A DNA stretch of 64,000 nt from Marthasterias glacialis. Lineage: Eukaryota > Echinodermata > Asteroidea > Forcipulatida > Asteriidae. Under the pieces are notes generated by a model. The model had not been told where the DNA came from and ran no database searches. It worked only from the letters and a program-made list of their open reading frames with translations. The DNA lies in assembly GCA_911728455.2 (NCBI GenBank), contig OU452223.1:13123923-13187922 (forward strand). Reading direction: 5' to 3'. The translations under genes and the position numbers were made by a program. Shown here one piece after another: positions 1 to 12,153 of this stretch. Position 1 is the stretch's first letter. Each line of letters starts with the position of its first letter.

Positions 1-2273
1 CTTTAGTACAAAGTAAACAACAAAATGGAAAGGGTGACTGTTCAGTATAATGTGTCCATACATGTATGTGTACAATGTACTCAGTACAGACATGTAATGT
101 ACATAGTACATAATGAACTTGGATTTAAGTGTGTGATGCACATGAGGTAGGCTTTTAGATGACACTTGCACACTGTATTACTGTTACTAACATGAACTGA
201 GCATGAAAAGTTACAGTCTGCAAACCAAGTACAAGTCAACAAACTTTTGCATCAATTTGAATATAAGCAAGTAATGTTCCCCAAAACAATGCAAGTTAAC
301 GATCTGATAAAATGCAAACAATCATTTCCCTTTGAAGAGAAATGCAACTGTAAAGCTCAACATTTTCACAGGTTATTTTTGGTACCACATATATACATAA
401 ATACACTATCGGTATGAAATCTTGTTTTTTTCAACCAACATTCATGTAGTTCTTATTCATTCTACTGCACTGGTCAACATACACTGGGCACACTGTAAAT
501 ACTGTGTGTAATGTGTACTGTGTACTGTGGATGTTGTACTTGCAGGATTTGAAACTTTGCATGGTGAAGATACATACAGTACATGTACAGTCTTGTGAGG
601 TTTTGCAATAACACCATGTACATGATGAAATATCTAGCTCTGTAACTTGTTCTGAAAAGAACCGGTGACGCAACAACTCATATCTAGAAAGATATTTCAT
701 GTACAGACCATGTGCATGGTGTTGCCGCAAACCTCATGCCCAAGTTAAATGTAGCCCCTGCATGTGTCAATAATACAATTTACATGTATACATCATGTGT
801 AATACATACATGTCGTACGAATGTACAGGGACAACAATTGCGTACTTCAGACGTGGAGCTACAATCTACAATGATATTCAATCACTATTCTTTACTTTCA
901 ATCCATGGTATGCACGGCTATTGTTGGAACCTTGAGCTGGGGATAAAGTGGACTTTACATGTAAGTCCTGAATGAACACACTGCACTGCAACCAACACAC
1001 ACACACATTTCCATATCACCAGCCCTGTATAATAGATTAGCATCTGCAAGTCCCTACCAAAGTGGTACCAGTGTACAGTATGTGTATGTGTGTAGTAGTA
1101 GACATTATCAGTACACTGAACATGCCCACAGTATCTAATAAGAGTGAGCTCTGAAATTTACTACATACATGTATGTTTCGGCGCTTGCTCACCATTTCAT
1201 GAAAGACCTGTCATTCTTACCAAAGAAAGAAGTCAACAAAAACGCATCATGAATGCGCCATGAAAATGTACATGTTACAATCATACGGGTTGTAGGCATG
1301 TTCTAATGTATTTCTTCTTTCACAGTGAACTGAAGTTTGTACTCGTAGTGGATGGTTTAAACACTGTCTGAACTATGAGGTTCTTATTTCAGCCACAGAC
1401 CCACATAGATCTGTGCCTGTACATTTTACTGACACTGGTTTATAACACGTACCTCTGTACTACACTCCAGCCATACAATACTTACGCCCACAGTGCACAG
1501 TCTGTATACCATAATATTGGTAATAATGAACATGTTTTAACATACAATGTATAGTGTCTGCATGTTACTCGTTAAATCACTGTTATGATCCTCTCACCTT
1601 GAGCAAAATGACATGTGAATATTTTATGGCCTTCTGTGCAACCTTGGGTTTTATTTCTCTGTTTGTGTGAGCAAAAATACATGAACACAGTACATTATGA
1701 CTATGCTGCATTTCTCTGGGATCCCTGGGTGCATGTTTTCCCAGCATCCTCAGGCCTGATGCAAGGTAGTTTTTCCCAAGTAAAAGGCACCTCAATGCGG
1801 GCAGTTTACATGTTTGATTTTTCCCTCATTTGAGGTGCCCTTTACAAAGTGTGAAATGAACATTGGTGGGTTAAAAATTCTCCAGGAATTTCCTGGGGTT
1901 TGATTCGCCAACAAGTTTGAAAAGGGCTTCGGTTACAGATACATGTAAGCAGTACTCTGACTATGGTGATGTGCTGTTTTCCATTTCAAAGAAAACTGAG
2001 TAAAATGTCCTCCAACCACTTCAAAACAAAAATTCTTTTGAAGAATATTATTTCCACAATAAATATTTAGGTGTATTCATCCTGATAAAACGGTTCGCAG
2101 GAAGCCACATTATACTCAGAGTAGAACAGACGGACAAAAAGAAGGGTGTTTGCCGATTGTTAAAATAGAATACAGCAGCAGCTTAGCTTCACGCACTGAG
2201 CCCAACTACCGAATTTAACAATGTACATGGGGGGACTAGAATGGTATAACATCAAATCTGATATTTCGTGCTT

Positions 2274-2416
2274 CAGGGATGCCAGTTAGGTTTTTGTCCA
2301 GAGCCTGAAAATCACGTATAGACACCCTCATTCTACATGAAAAACCCTGAACTCGGTCTATAATTTTACAAGGAAAATTTTGAATTCAGGCTATTACCTG
2401 AAAACTGGCATCCCTG
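2274..2416. mobile_element. Short terminal-inverted-repeat element (MITE-like, 143 bp)
   Basis: The stretch begins CAGGGATGCCAGTT and ends AACTGGCATCCCTG, a perfect 14-bp inverted terminal repeat. It contains no ORF. The size and ends fit a non-autonomous DNA transposon. No second copy was recognised in this window. Confidence 0.6.
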
Positions 2417-2430
2417 CGTTCCTGTACGGG

Positions 2431-2580
2431 CAACTAGGTAAGGCATTTTTTCAGTTGGTAAAGGGCACCTCTATGAAGGGAAAGGCAAGTTTGTACTGGA
2501 ATACATTGTACTTCAAGGGGCACCAAGGCAATGACCCAAGGGGCAAGTGCCTCCATGAAGTAATTGGGCCTGCAACGTTG
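2431..2580. repeat. Degenerate copy of the GGGCACC / AGGCCTG dispersed repeat family
   Basis: It shares words such as AAGGGCACCTCTATGA and GGGCACCAAGGCAATGACC with copies near 24290-24430, 24570-24650, 28110-28250 and 48118-48291. Copies at 33659 and 55417 show inverted CAGGCCTG-type ends. It is non-coding; the ORFs crossing it on both strands are repeat read-through. Confidence 0.5.
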
Positions 2581-3824
2581 GGTTGATGTTTACAACCATG
2601 GAACATGGACACCATAGAGGTCCGAGAATAGTTCATTCTTTCTAAACATTCACATCACCACCATGGGTGTTTTCAAGAAGCAAACATACTTAAATGTACA
2701 AATGTAAACATACAGTACAGCATCCACACATATTCTCGACTATCCAAATCTGTCACTGATGGCTATATACATGTAACCAGATGGGTGTGTGGGTGTGTTT
2801 TTCGACATAGTGTTTCAAATTTAGATACCTGAATGTATCGTTATGCATTTTGTAGGCCTAAATGGTTACAACACCCTACTTGTCAATTTACAGCAAATTT
2901 GGGCATCCTACATGTACAACGCATTCCAGCTTAATGCAAACCCTGGTGGTTGGAAATGCTGTCGACTACATACATATAAAAAATACCCCACGAACTTGCA
3001 AACCTGTTTACATTGATTTCCATTAATCAAAAATATGATTTTCAAGAAGACAAGAACGCTGCAAGACCGTTTTGAAACTGACTTTTTACACACTTAATAC
3101 TAGAACAGATCAATTTGAGACATAATTCTGTCTAAATAATGTCATGTACGTGTACACAGTACGTATGAGAAAAATGTCCCCAGACACTCACTTCTAAGTT
3201 TGATATGCTCAATTAAAACATTAAGCAATTTATTTACAAAATGTAAGCACAAAATCCCTGTGTTAAGTGTTAAGATTTCTTGAAAAGAAGACCACCGAAT
3301 GTAATTAAATTTGTACAGCTTGGTTGGATGAGAAACATATTGTCAACTAGACCGATAGGAATGAATATAACATCCACAACCAATGTCATAATTGCTTTAA
3401 GAGACGGCATTCACACTATACCAAATTGCCATATCCAGTCAACAGCCCCAAAGTATCCCAATGCCATTCAAGTCTCCAATCCAGCAGTTGATCATTCATA
3501 TCTAATTTACCAATTACAGTGTGCTACTGCTAGTCATCCCCGTTTCAATTTGCCAACGTGTACTTAACAAGGAAGAGGTCAGTGAACCCTCCCGACCTGA
3601 CCCCCAGACGGTGGACCCTTAAACATTATGAAGTCCCATTGTTTGTCCTAAGGCTGTGTGATGAAGAGAAAATTCAGAGGGTGGGGTGGGAAGCAGTTTA
3701 TTACATTCATAGTGTCAAAATAAGAAAATAAATAAGAACATCTTGTCAGGAGGAAATATTGCTTAAAACTTTAATAGCTACTTGCATGATGACCACAACG
3801 TGCAACTGACTTGCAATTTACAAT

Positions 3825-3955
3825 TTGCATAACTTTTCAGTGGATCAGCTGATTTCCTTGTTTTGGGTTTCTGGGCTGTGCTATTGAAAATTGAAAAACA
3901 CATCACACGGTCGTTTAAATGTAGACAAACTGCAGAGTTTGCATGAGTGACTTGC
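3825..3955. repeat. Dispersed repeat shared with 58258-58365
   Basis: Both loci carry CAACTTTTCAG-like DNA, then GATCAGCTGATTTCC, GTTTCTSRGCTGTGC, TTGAAAATTGAAAAACACA and GACARACTGCAG in the same order. No coding function is seen. The conserved order over about 110 bp shows a shared interspersed repeat. Confidence 0.55.
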
Positions 3956-6900
3956 AATGTCACCATGATGAAAACAAACAATTTCATAAGTAATGTGACT
4001 GCATACATGTATGACTAGTTACATGTATTATGAGCATTTACATTTTTATTTGGTACCAAAAGAGCTACGACAATTTGTATTCTTCAAAAAGTTCCTGCAT
4101 CAATAGTCATCTTTCTTACATTTGGGTTCTTTACTTTTGTAAGTCCGAAGATCATCAACAAATTAATCGGAAAAAAGGCATCTTAAAACAAACGCATTTT
4201 CACCAATTTGTGAAACGGTGTCCGAGATCATCCCATCCCCCAGAGATTTTCCGAAATCCTGGGACCATCCTGATTGAAATATTATCACCATACAAATCTC
4301 ACCCAAACAATCAAAAAGTCACACAAAATACATGGAAACTTGAGACACACTCTCTTAAGGAGAACAAAAAGTGCTGGTCCCCATCCTGCTGATGTGATAG
4401 TGGTGATACTTAGCAATTCAGCAAGAACCTTGATTTATTTGAAAGTTATAAATGTTTATATAATACCCTGCAATGTTTGTCAGTCCAGAAACCGCTTGTC
4501 TATCTTGCCGAGATCTTCCTTGAGTGACAAATGCTGTCCCTTACGTTATTCATAGTTGACATACCAGACAGGTCAGGCAGTTATGTGTTTCATGCACATT
4601 ACATGGGAAGGAGGGTTCATCTTCATACATAACTATCCAGGGTCCACCTTCAAAATAGAACCTTAGTCATGTTCCCTGTTTGCATGCATTAAGACCGCTG
4701 ATTCTAATATTACAAAAAAAGGGAGGGGGGACCAGGCTGTCTCCCCTCTAAGCCTCGGTTTGGCAACACTGTTTTGAATGGGGAACACACAAAAAATGGC
4801 CATACCATGAACCTATGCACAGGTAGCCCAAGTTGAAACATCAGTGAAATATGATATTAGCCTGACTAACACAATTCCTCATACTTTGGTTCTCCCATTT
4901 CAGTCATGCTAATATCTTCAGCTGGGTTACTGAGGATACGGTTCCATTTCCCTCATTATTATTTATATTATTAATATATTGTTATACTGGTTTATCAAAA
5001 AATTACACTTGTAGCCAAAGGCCAAATTGAGAAAATGTGTAATGTAAAAAAAAATAATAATAAAAAATAGAAACGGACAAGTTCCAAAAACTCACTACAG
5101 TGTAAGAACTGTAAGCAATGAAAAAAAAAAAAAAAAAATGTTAAATGTAGCACATACTGTAGGCTTCTTCAAAGTGATAAACAATTCATTGTGATTTGAT
5201 TCCACTGGTTCTTTTTAGTACTAAGTGCTTTGGAAATATCGAAGTGACTGAAAATATTTCTACGAGGGCACACAATGTACACGTACATACACTGGGTAAC
5301 TTGTCAAAGATTTTGGCACTACACGTGTGCATTACGTATAAATCTACATTCATCATTTCAACCAGAGGCAGAAAATCGTAGCCTGAGATGTTTGCATCAA
5401 TGAGCATGATATTACTAAAGCAATGGCATAAAACAGCACAAGCAGTGATCCATTACTCCCCAAAATGGAGTGGAACAAAATGGGGGGGGGGGGGCCGGGG
5501 GAGGGGTTAATTAAAAGGGATCGCTAGTATGACCACTGTACAATGTATGAAAAGTAAAATATTGCTGTCTACGTAAAAATAAAAATAACCCCTGTGCTTC
5601 ATCTTATTTTAGTTGTATCCCATGGCAAGAAAAAACGCTTGAAATGCAACACCAGGCAGTGAACAATTTCCTTTGAACAGCAAAGCGTAGGAGTTGCTAC
5701 TAAAAAATCACCATTTCCTACTCAATTAGCATTGGGCATGTACCCAAACATAAATCTTAAATATTTTGCTATGCAAAATATGCCATGATTGCCGGATTAA
5801 ATTGTTTCCCGATAAAGTGAAAAATCACTGCTAAGTGCTCATAGAATGTTAACGATTGCTTAAACCAAATGCACCCTTCCCCAAAAATTGTTGAAGCACC
5901 TCACTGGCATCTTCCTTTGTAAAGTCATTCCACACAATAACACTAAATCAGATTTAACCATGTAAATAAATAAACCCACAGTTACCCAGTACCCAGGGGG
6001 GGGTGGACACGATATTGCGCAATTCTTTCCGCGGCGCTGTGTGAACGTACCATTTAAAAAAAAGGGGTAAATAATTTCTGCTCTAACACGAATGGATTTA
6101 ATTAGATAAAAGTAAGGCAGTATTTGACCAATTATATATGCATAGTTTATTTGGAGTGGAAGTAAATGCAAAAATTTGTCAAAAATCAATTAAAAAAAAT
6201 TGGAAAATGCATCCGTCCCTCCAACACCAGGCACGTAGCCGGGCAACATCATCATACCGTTAATCAATGTGTAATGTTGCTTTGAACGAAAATTCCGACA
6301 CCCCTAAAACAGTGTCACAAAACGTGACGAAAGTGACAAATTGGCCCATTCTACCCCTGAGATTTTTCAAGTTCTTCTTTTAATATATGGTTTTCTAACA
6401 TTGTGAAGCTTTTTTTAAAAATCCACCCATTCTACCCAATCGATTTTTATGATTTTCAAAATGTAACGTTTGAATTAAATAGTAAATTCCGTTATCGGTT
6501 TCATGTGTAGACCAGTCGGCGTCCGGAATCTGTGTGTGTTGGTATGGTATACCAAGCAGTCAGGGTGACGAACCGTGTATTGCACGATGTCAATAACGGC
6601 TACACACACACAGCCTGGGTATGCTCGCTTTTGACAGAGCCCTGACTGCATGCGTGCGTCCGTGTGTGTGTGCATTGGTGTAAGGCAGGCTCACGAATGA
6701 GACGAGTATCAACGTTGATGGCGCCCTTTTCTTTTTCATGTCCGCCCCCCCCTGCCAGTACCCAAGCTCAGAAGTGTCAAGTAATCTTCTTCCCCCCCCC
6801 CCCCCGATCCCACCTCCTGGATAACCGACCAGCTGGTGCCTTTTAATGCATTGGTCCTGGCTCAAGTTTCACTAGAGGGTGTGAAGAATCCTTGGCTAGC

Positions 6901-8207
6901 ATCAAGTGAATGAATTTCCCGTGTTTTGCAAGGTTCTGCCCACGGTGGTCAGTGCCGGTGGTCAGTGCCGGGAAAACCCGCCCGGCACTCAGGATTCCCC
7001 GACCGCCATAGGCAGAATTTTTTTCCAATAACACATTTTTCAACTTTTTTTAATTAAACTTGCCCATTTCCTTCCACAGAGATTCTAACAACATGTAAAA
7101 CAGTGTATTTACCAGTACACAATTGTATCCAAAGCCAGAAGTTTCAATACATCTTTGGTTTGTGTCTGTTTTAATGGTCAGAATTTGTATCTATCCGGCC
7201 TGAGTATCCCCGATGATACAACGAAATATACCCAAATTGATCTCACACTGGTTTCCAGTCACGCTGATCATAGCTTTATGCTTGGCATTAGCATGATACC
7301 AGTTTCATACATGTCACGTACCCTTTTCCATAGCATTAATATACAATGGAAAAGTGAAGAGACCATGCCCTTCCAAAAAAATAATTGTCCATGGCGGTAA
7401 AAGCCTCCATTAAATTCAATGCACAGTGGGCGTGTGTGTGTAACCACTCTGTCCACACAGGAAATTGCCTTGACCACACTAGGAAAAAAATTATCCACAA
7501 TCTGTACAAATTATTTTTAAGAAACTCCGCCCCACCGTTTTTACCAACCACTACTAAAAAAATCCTGGGCAGAACCCTTTAGCAAAATGCTACACAAAAT
7601 GCGTCAATTAAAAAGCATCAATTCCAACTCAATATTTGCTCTCAATGTGCACAAAACATGTTCAGTTTAAATATTCTGTCGCGCAAACATGCTGGACGAA
7701 ATCATTCCCTTGGCATGCAAAAATCTGCAGTTTGTAAAAAAAAAAGGGGGGGAAAAAAAGCGGAAAGTCAGTGCCAGTTACAGCAAGACCAAGACTCTGT
7801 ACTGAGTTTCTCAGTTTTCAACGGCACAGCTTAGAACCCCTCAAGATTAAATTAGTAATCCTGTAAATTCTGATCAGCAGTTTCCTTTCTTAAAAAATAC
7901 AGTCTACTAATGACGACTACAATACACCAACCAGAGTAGCTCCTTTTAGAGCCAACACCTTTACAGAAGAAATTATTACATGGTGTACTCGAAGAGTTAA
8001 TTAGCCTCCCCTCCCCCCCAAAACAAAAAAAATAAATAAATAAATAAATAAATAAAAAAAATCTTGATTTCAAAATTGGGTCAGCAGGTAAAGATTGTTT
8101 TTATTTTTTTTTATTTTGATGAATTTGTCCATGGAAAAACAAATCATTTTTCAGAATCAGAAGGTGACTATTAATCAAACACCACAAACCCAATCCAACC
8201 TGCTTAA

Positions 8208-8277
8208 CAAACTCACTAGAAAACAGCACAGTTTTGTGCATACAAACTCACTAGAAAACAGCACAGTTTTGTGCATA
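8208..8277. repeat. Perfect 35-bp tandem duplication
   Basis: A 35-bp unit containing CTCACTAGAAAACAGCACAG and GTTTTGTGCATACAA occurs twice back to back without mismatch. The lack of divergence implies a recent duplication. Confidence 0.85.
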
Positions 8278-8824
8278 CAACGATCACCTAACTTATTCGA
8301 ACAATAAGAAATAGAAGAACACTTTTCTTCAAGAACATGACAGAAGGATTGGTACCAGCTCCACTGTCAACTTTGCACTGTACGACAACTCCTCTAAAAA
8401 TTACTTCCACTATTTTGTTTAACTTTACCTTAAAATTTACCACTTGTACTGACGTCACAATTCACACATGGTCTGCTAAACATTTTGGGAGTTAAGATTT
8501 ATTTTGTGATGACATCAAATGAATTGAGTCAATAGCCAGTGGGAGTTTCCTAAAATGAAAATCTTGGCATGACTTAAATGTTTTAGTACACCATGTTGAA
8601 ACCATCTCAACCTTGTACCCATGGGTGATCAATCTTTCCGGCACCATTTTTCCCAGCATGCCTTGCTATCCCATAATCCCTGAAACTGTCTAATTTAAAC
8701 GTGGCACAATTCAATTAGACCCGTGGCCGATCCACTTTACGCGTGCGCTCAAGCACGGTAGGTCGCAAAAGAGACGTCAAGTCATAGAGCAACTGGACCC
8801 CTCTCATGCCTCTTAGATTTTAAA

Positions 8825-9015
8825 GGGGCTGTTTCGTCATGATTACAGCCGGCCTGTGGTTGTGCATGGAAAGATAAACTCTCCCACAGGTAGTGCACAC
8901 TTGCGCGCTTGTGGTCAAATCACAATTGTCAAACTGTGATGTAAACGCCGGCGCGCACGTGCGCATATTACCTGAGTTGTTCCATTTACTGCTATAATCA
9001 TGACAACACAGCCCC
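8825..9015. mobile_element. GGGGCTGTGTCGTCATGATTA inverted-repeat element, copy 1
   Basis: The left end reads GGGGCTGTTTCGTCATGATTA and the right end TAATCATGACAACACAGCCCC, inverted repeats of about 21 bp. The interior matches the copy at 49039-49239 in order, with shared words GTGCATGGAAAGAT, GTCAAATCACAA and GTTATTCCATTTACTG-like. A third copy starts at 63967. The structure is a non-autonomous DNA-transposon family of about 190-200 bp. Confidence 0.75.
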
Positions 9016-9657
9016 TGTAACAGTATGCAGTTTAGGGTGACCGTGTAAAACATGGTTCACTTGCAGTGGGACGTCTGGTTGATGATTAAAAAGAGGAAAA
9101 AAACCCAGAAGTAGAGCAAAAGCAACAACCAGAATGTGCCGTGAACGTGATGATTTTGTCACCGTCTGCTGACCGTAAACAACGGCGCAGGCTGGGTCTG
9201 TTCATTGGCTTGTAAACGGTAATGTCTGGTCTTGTACTTTGATGCCCTGATTTCTGATGTTTTCTGAACGTTTGATGCAGAATATGTTCTTTATTTTGTA
9301 TGCCTGTATCTGTTCATACCCTCATTTTCCATTGGTTTGGGTTTAAAAAGAAAAATCCAACGATTTTGTCAATAAAGTCTGGTTTCCCCCCCCCTTCTGT
9401 TTCAAATCCCGTTTTCCGTTTCAAGGGGCAGATTCTGCCAATTCCGTCCGTTTTCCGCATCCGCGGAAAATCATTGGCTCTAATAGCCTAGTGCCTTTTG
9501 AGAATATCTCCAACAGCGTCCCCTCACTTATCCCCATAAAAAGTGCCGATACACTTGACTCCCTCCGCTTCTTGGCCCTACACCAACTTACCATCAGGGA
9601 CTGTGATGACATTTCAAATTGAAATTCACGTTTTTTTTCCCCGAAATCTTCCCCCAA

Positions 9658-10134
9658 TGTTCACTTACCCATTACCTAATTGTATTAAGTACATGTACAT
9701 TAAATCAATTTTGTGCAAGCTCGTTTTGGTGTAATTTTACGAAGAATCTCCCAGCTGATGATACATTGTCAGCGCCATGTTTACTGATGCACATACGCAC
9801 CAACAGAGCTGCATGATCTGTCATCTAGCGCTGTTCTATTACGGATGGTTTCAATCCTGTATTATAAACATCGCCGATGCAGTTGTTTGTGTTCGACGAC
9901 ACTTTAACGACGACACAATGTTGAAACAGTTTGAATTAAAACAGCAACACAAAAAAGACTATATATTGGCAATGCCACTGCTCAGCGAATGAGCACTCAT
10001 ACGCATCAGTACACATCATGGTGCCGTTGATGTTTGAACATGTATCGTCACCTCCGAGATTCTTCATAAAATTACACCAACATGAGCTTGCACAAAATCG
10101 TTTTAATGTACTCAATCACGCAATGGGTAAGTGA
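9658..10134. mobile_element. Foldback element with arms of about 100 bp
   Basis: The left arm (about 9660-9769) holds TTCACTTACCCATT, TTTTGTGCAAGCTCGTTTTGG and TGTAATTTTACGAAGAATCTC. The right arm (about 10039-10134) holds their reverse complements with some mismatches, including GAGATTCTTCATAAAATTAC and CAATGGGTAAGTGAA. The spacer is about 270 bp with no recognisable protein. It is either a foldback or a terminal-inverted-repeat transposon that lost its coding part. Confidence 0.65.
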
Positions 10135-10139
10135 ACGCT

Positions 10140-10203
10140 CTGCTGATCAGAAACACCAGAGTTTGAGTCCTGTGCTCTTGACCACTCGGCCAGGACGCAC
10201 TAT
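10140..10203 (-). mobile_element. tRNA-like SINE remnant
   Basis: On the minus strand the sequence contains TGGCCGAGTGGTCAAGAG, which resembles a tRNA A box, then CTCTGGTGTTTCTGATCAGCAGAG. The same tRNA-like segment closes the larger repeat at 37431-37836. This copy is truncated before a clear B box and abuts the right arm of the foldback element. Confidence 0.5.
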
Positions 10204-10974
10204 GAACCAAGCTGTTGAAACGCTGACCTGTGAACTCTGACCAGGACCACAATTAATTATAACACTGTCAGACAAAACAAAAAAGTCTTACAATCACATT
10301 CCCCAAAACAAATGGAAAGATGACAAATAGGACCACAGCTAAATTTTTTTAAACTCATCCAAAGGACCAAAAAATAGTATCTTATTTATTCAAACCCATC
10401 AATGTTTAGGTCCTTCACGGAGTAAATAAGTGACATTCAGATTATAACATATTATGTCATTTGTTAAAGTCTTACCATCAACCGTGGAGATAGTAAATAC
10501 TCCAAATCGACAACCGCCCTCAAAAAAATAAATAAATAAATAAATAATTAAAAACCAAAATAGATTTCACTCTTGTTTTAATTTGCTTGAGTTGAGTTGA
10601 GTGAACTCCTTACAAACATGCAAGGAATACTGCTATAAAAAACTTATGTCAAAAAAGTGTCACATTATAACTCCTTGCTCAACTATTTGCAAAGACCAGA
10701 TTTTCAAATACATGTACATGTATGTATTTATCAACTATATCAACCATGGCCATGCACAAACAACTGTACACGAACTGACAGGCGGCCATTTTGAATATGT
10801 AAATGAGAAAGAGGTCAAGCAATAATCTACTTTCCATAACTGTCATACAGAGCAATCATGGACCCTATCACTGCAAATTCCAATCAGACCGCTAATGCAT
10901 ACCTGGGGGAGACCCTTCGGGTAGTCTACCAAGGTCTCACACAGTCTTACTCTAGCTAAAGTGCATTTACTTAC

Positions 10975-11244
10975 TTGGTGGAGAGCGGTCAAACCGTCGA
11001 CATTTGCATAATTTATGTCAGCTCCCTTTGCTAACATTTTCTTCACCTCGTCCGTGTCGCCGCTGGCACACGCCGCTAGAAACACACATCCTTGATGAAA
11101 TTTCACTTTTATTCTCTTAGGATCAATATAATTTTTTTCCTTATCAAGTTCTGAGCCTTTCCAGCGTTGCAATTGTTCATGTCGCCTCATTAACGCCGAT
11201 TTCGGCCGAGAACCGACGGCAGTATCATCTTCGGTGTCCGCCAT
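10975..11244 (-). CDS. PPP1R12A: Myosin phosphatase targeting subunit (PPP1R12/MYPT), first coding exon
   Basis: This 90-codon exon encodes the N-terminus of a myosin phosphatase regulatory subunit, which docks protein phosphatase 1 onto myosin and other targets. Residues 22-35 (HEQLQRWKGSELDK) match the family's PP1-contact helix. KVKF at 46-49 is the RVxF-type PP1-docking motif. Residues 50-90 start the ankyrin domain, with FLAACASGDTDEV and GADINYANVDGLTALHQ almost as in vertebrate MYPT1. The exon ends at CAA followed by GTAAGT, a consensus donor. The ATG has a good context (AAAGATGG) and an in-frame TGA five codons upstream. The rest of the gene is at lower coordinates, outside what I could recognise. 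Vertebrates have PPP1R12A, B and C; one exon cannot tell an orthologous class, so the symbol is tentative. Confidence 0.9.
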
Positions 11245-11690
11245 CTTTGCTACTCTTCACCTACCCATGATGCAACGCGCTACTTCGTCCCAATCACTCA
11301 AAAATTTCCTCGGCACGTGGGGTTCTAGTTGCCTAGACAACGGATGACGTAGGCCTTTTATTTTGAGCGTTTCCAGTGACGGCCGTTCCTCCCCGAAGGC
11401 TGCCAAAGATATGAAATTGTATCTACAAACTAGACGTCCATGTCCCACGATGTCTGCTCAGTAAAAGAAATAGCTACAACAGATCACGATCAGATCCGCC
11501 TGGCCACTGATCGAAAGTCAACCGCGACAACGTTAGTCTCCACTCTCGTCTTCTATGGAGAACTTAGATTTGGGTTCGACAGGTTCTTGCGTCAATAGTT
11601 GATGCGCGAAGAACAACATTACCTGAGCGTACTCTACTGGGAAACAGCCCTCGGAGACGTACCTCTGTTAGTCAAAGCATTATCAGAGTA
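11245..11690 (-). promoter_or_regulatory. Putative promoter / 5' UTR region of the PPP1R12 gene
   Basis: The DNA upstream of the MYPT start codon is richer in CpG than its surroundings. It contains CACGTG (E-box-like, near 11314) and TGACGTAG (CRE-like, near 11344). The start codon sits in AAAGATGGCGGAC, which resembles a YY1 site. No TATA box is placed with confidence. The call rests on position and composition only. Confidence 0.35.
11257..11448 (-). other. Possible upstream ORF ending 12 nt before the PPP1R12 start
   Basis: A 63-codon ORF, in the same frame as the PPP1R12 start codon, ends with TGA just upstream of it. It has no recognised domain. If this DNA is transcribed as 5' UTR it could act as an inhibitory uORF; it may equally be chance. 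Transcript data would decide. Confidence 0.25.
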
Positions 11691-11936
11691 TGGACGTTAA
11701 TGATTAATGTAAATAAAGAAAAATAAGAGAAACAATGTCCAGTTATTGATTGATCAATTAAGTGATTTCTCTGATTGATTGGTCGCATTAGCGGTCTATT
11801 TGTTGATAGGTTAGTCATTTAATCGGCCAATTGGTCGATTGTTGTATAATTGATTAACGGGCTGATTGGTTAATTTTATCTGATTGATACAATTAATATT
11901 AATTGATCAATCAAATTCTGATTTGTAGATTCGAGT

Positions 11937-11937
11937 G

Positions 11938-11975
<38 letters not shown>

Positions 11976-12077
11976 AATTGATTGACTGACTGATTGACTG
12001 ACTGACTGACTGACTGGTTGATTGATTGATTGATCGATCGACTGACTGATTGATTGATTGAATGATTGATTGATTGG

Positions 12078-12136
<59 letters not shown>

Positions 12137-12153
12137 ATTGATTGATTGATTGA
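11937..12153. repeat. (ATTG/GATT)n tetranucleotide microsatellite
   Basis: About 210 bp of GATT units with point variants such as GACT, GGTT, GATC and GAAT. The neighbouring 11700-11930 stretch is also rich in GATT/ATTGAT words, suggesting an older eroded part. The reverse strand reads as INQS repeats and is not a gene. Confidence 0.9.

Larger units (their letters stand above)
1..10974 (-). other. Probable intron 1 of the PPP1R12-family gene (no second exon recognised)
   Basis: This stretch lies downstream, on the minus strand, of the MYPT first coding exon and its consensus donor. I looked for the next ankyrin repeats of the family in the minus-strand frames and recognised none. ORFs here are short and show no family similarity. 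The region holds AT-rich DNA, low-complexity runs and the repeat elements listed separately. Calling it intron follows from exon 1 ending in an open splice donor; the next exon is presumably beyond the left edge. Confidence 0.5.

Noticed and set aside
3280..3567. 95-codon plus-strand ORF as a possible small gene
   Set aside because: No domain, signal peptide or splice context seen; its length is expected by chance in a window of this size.
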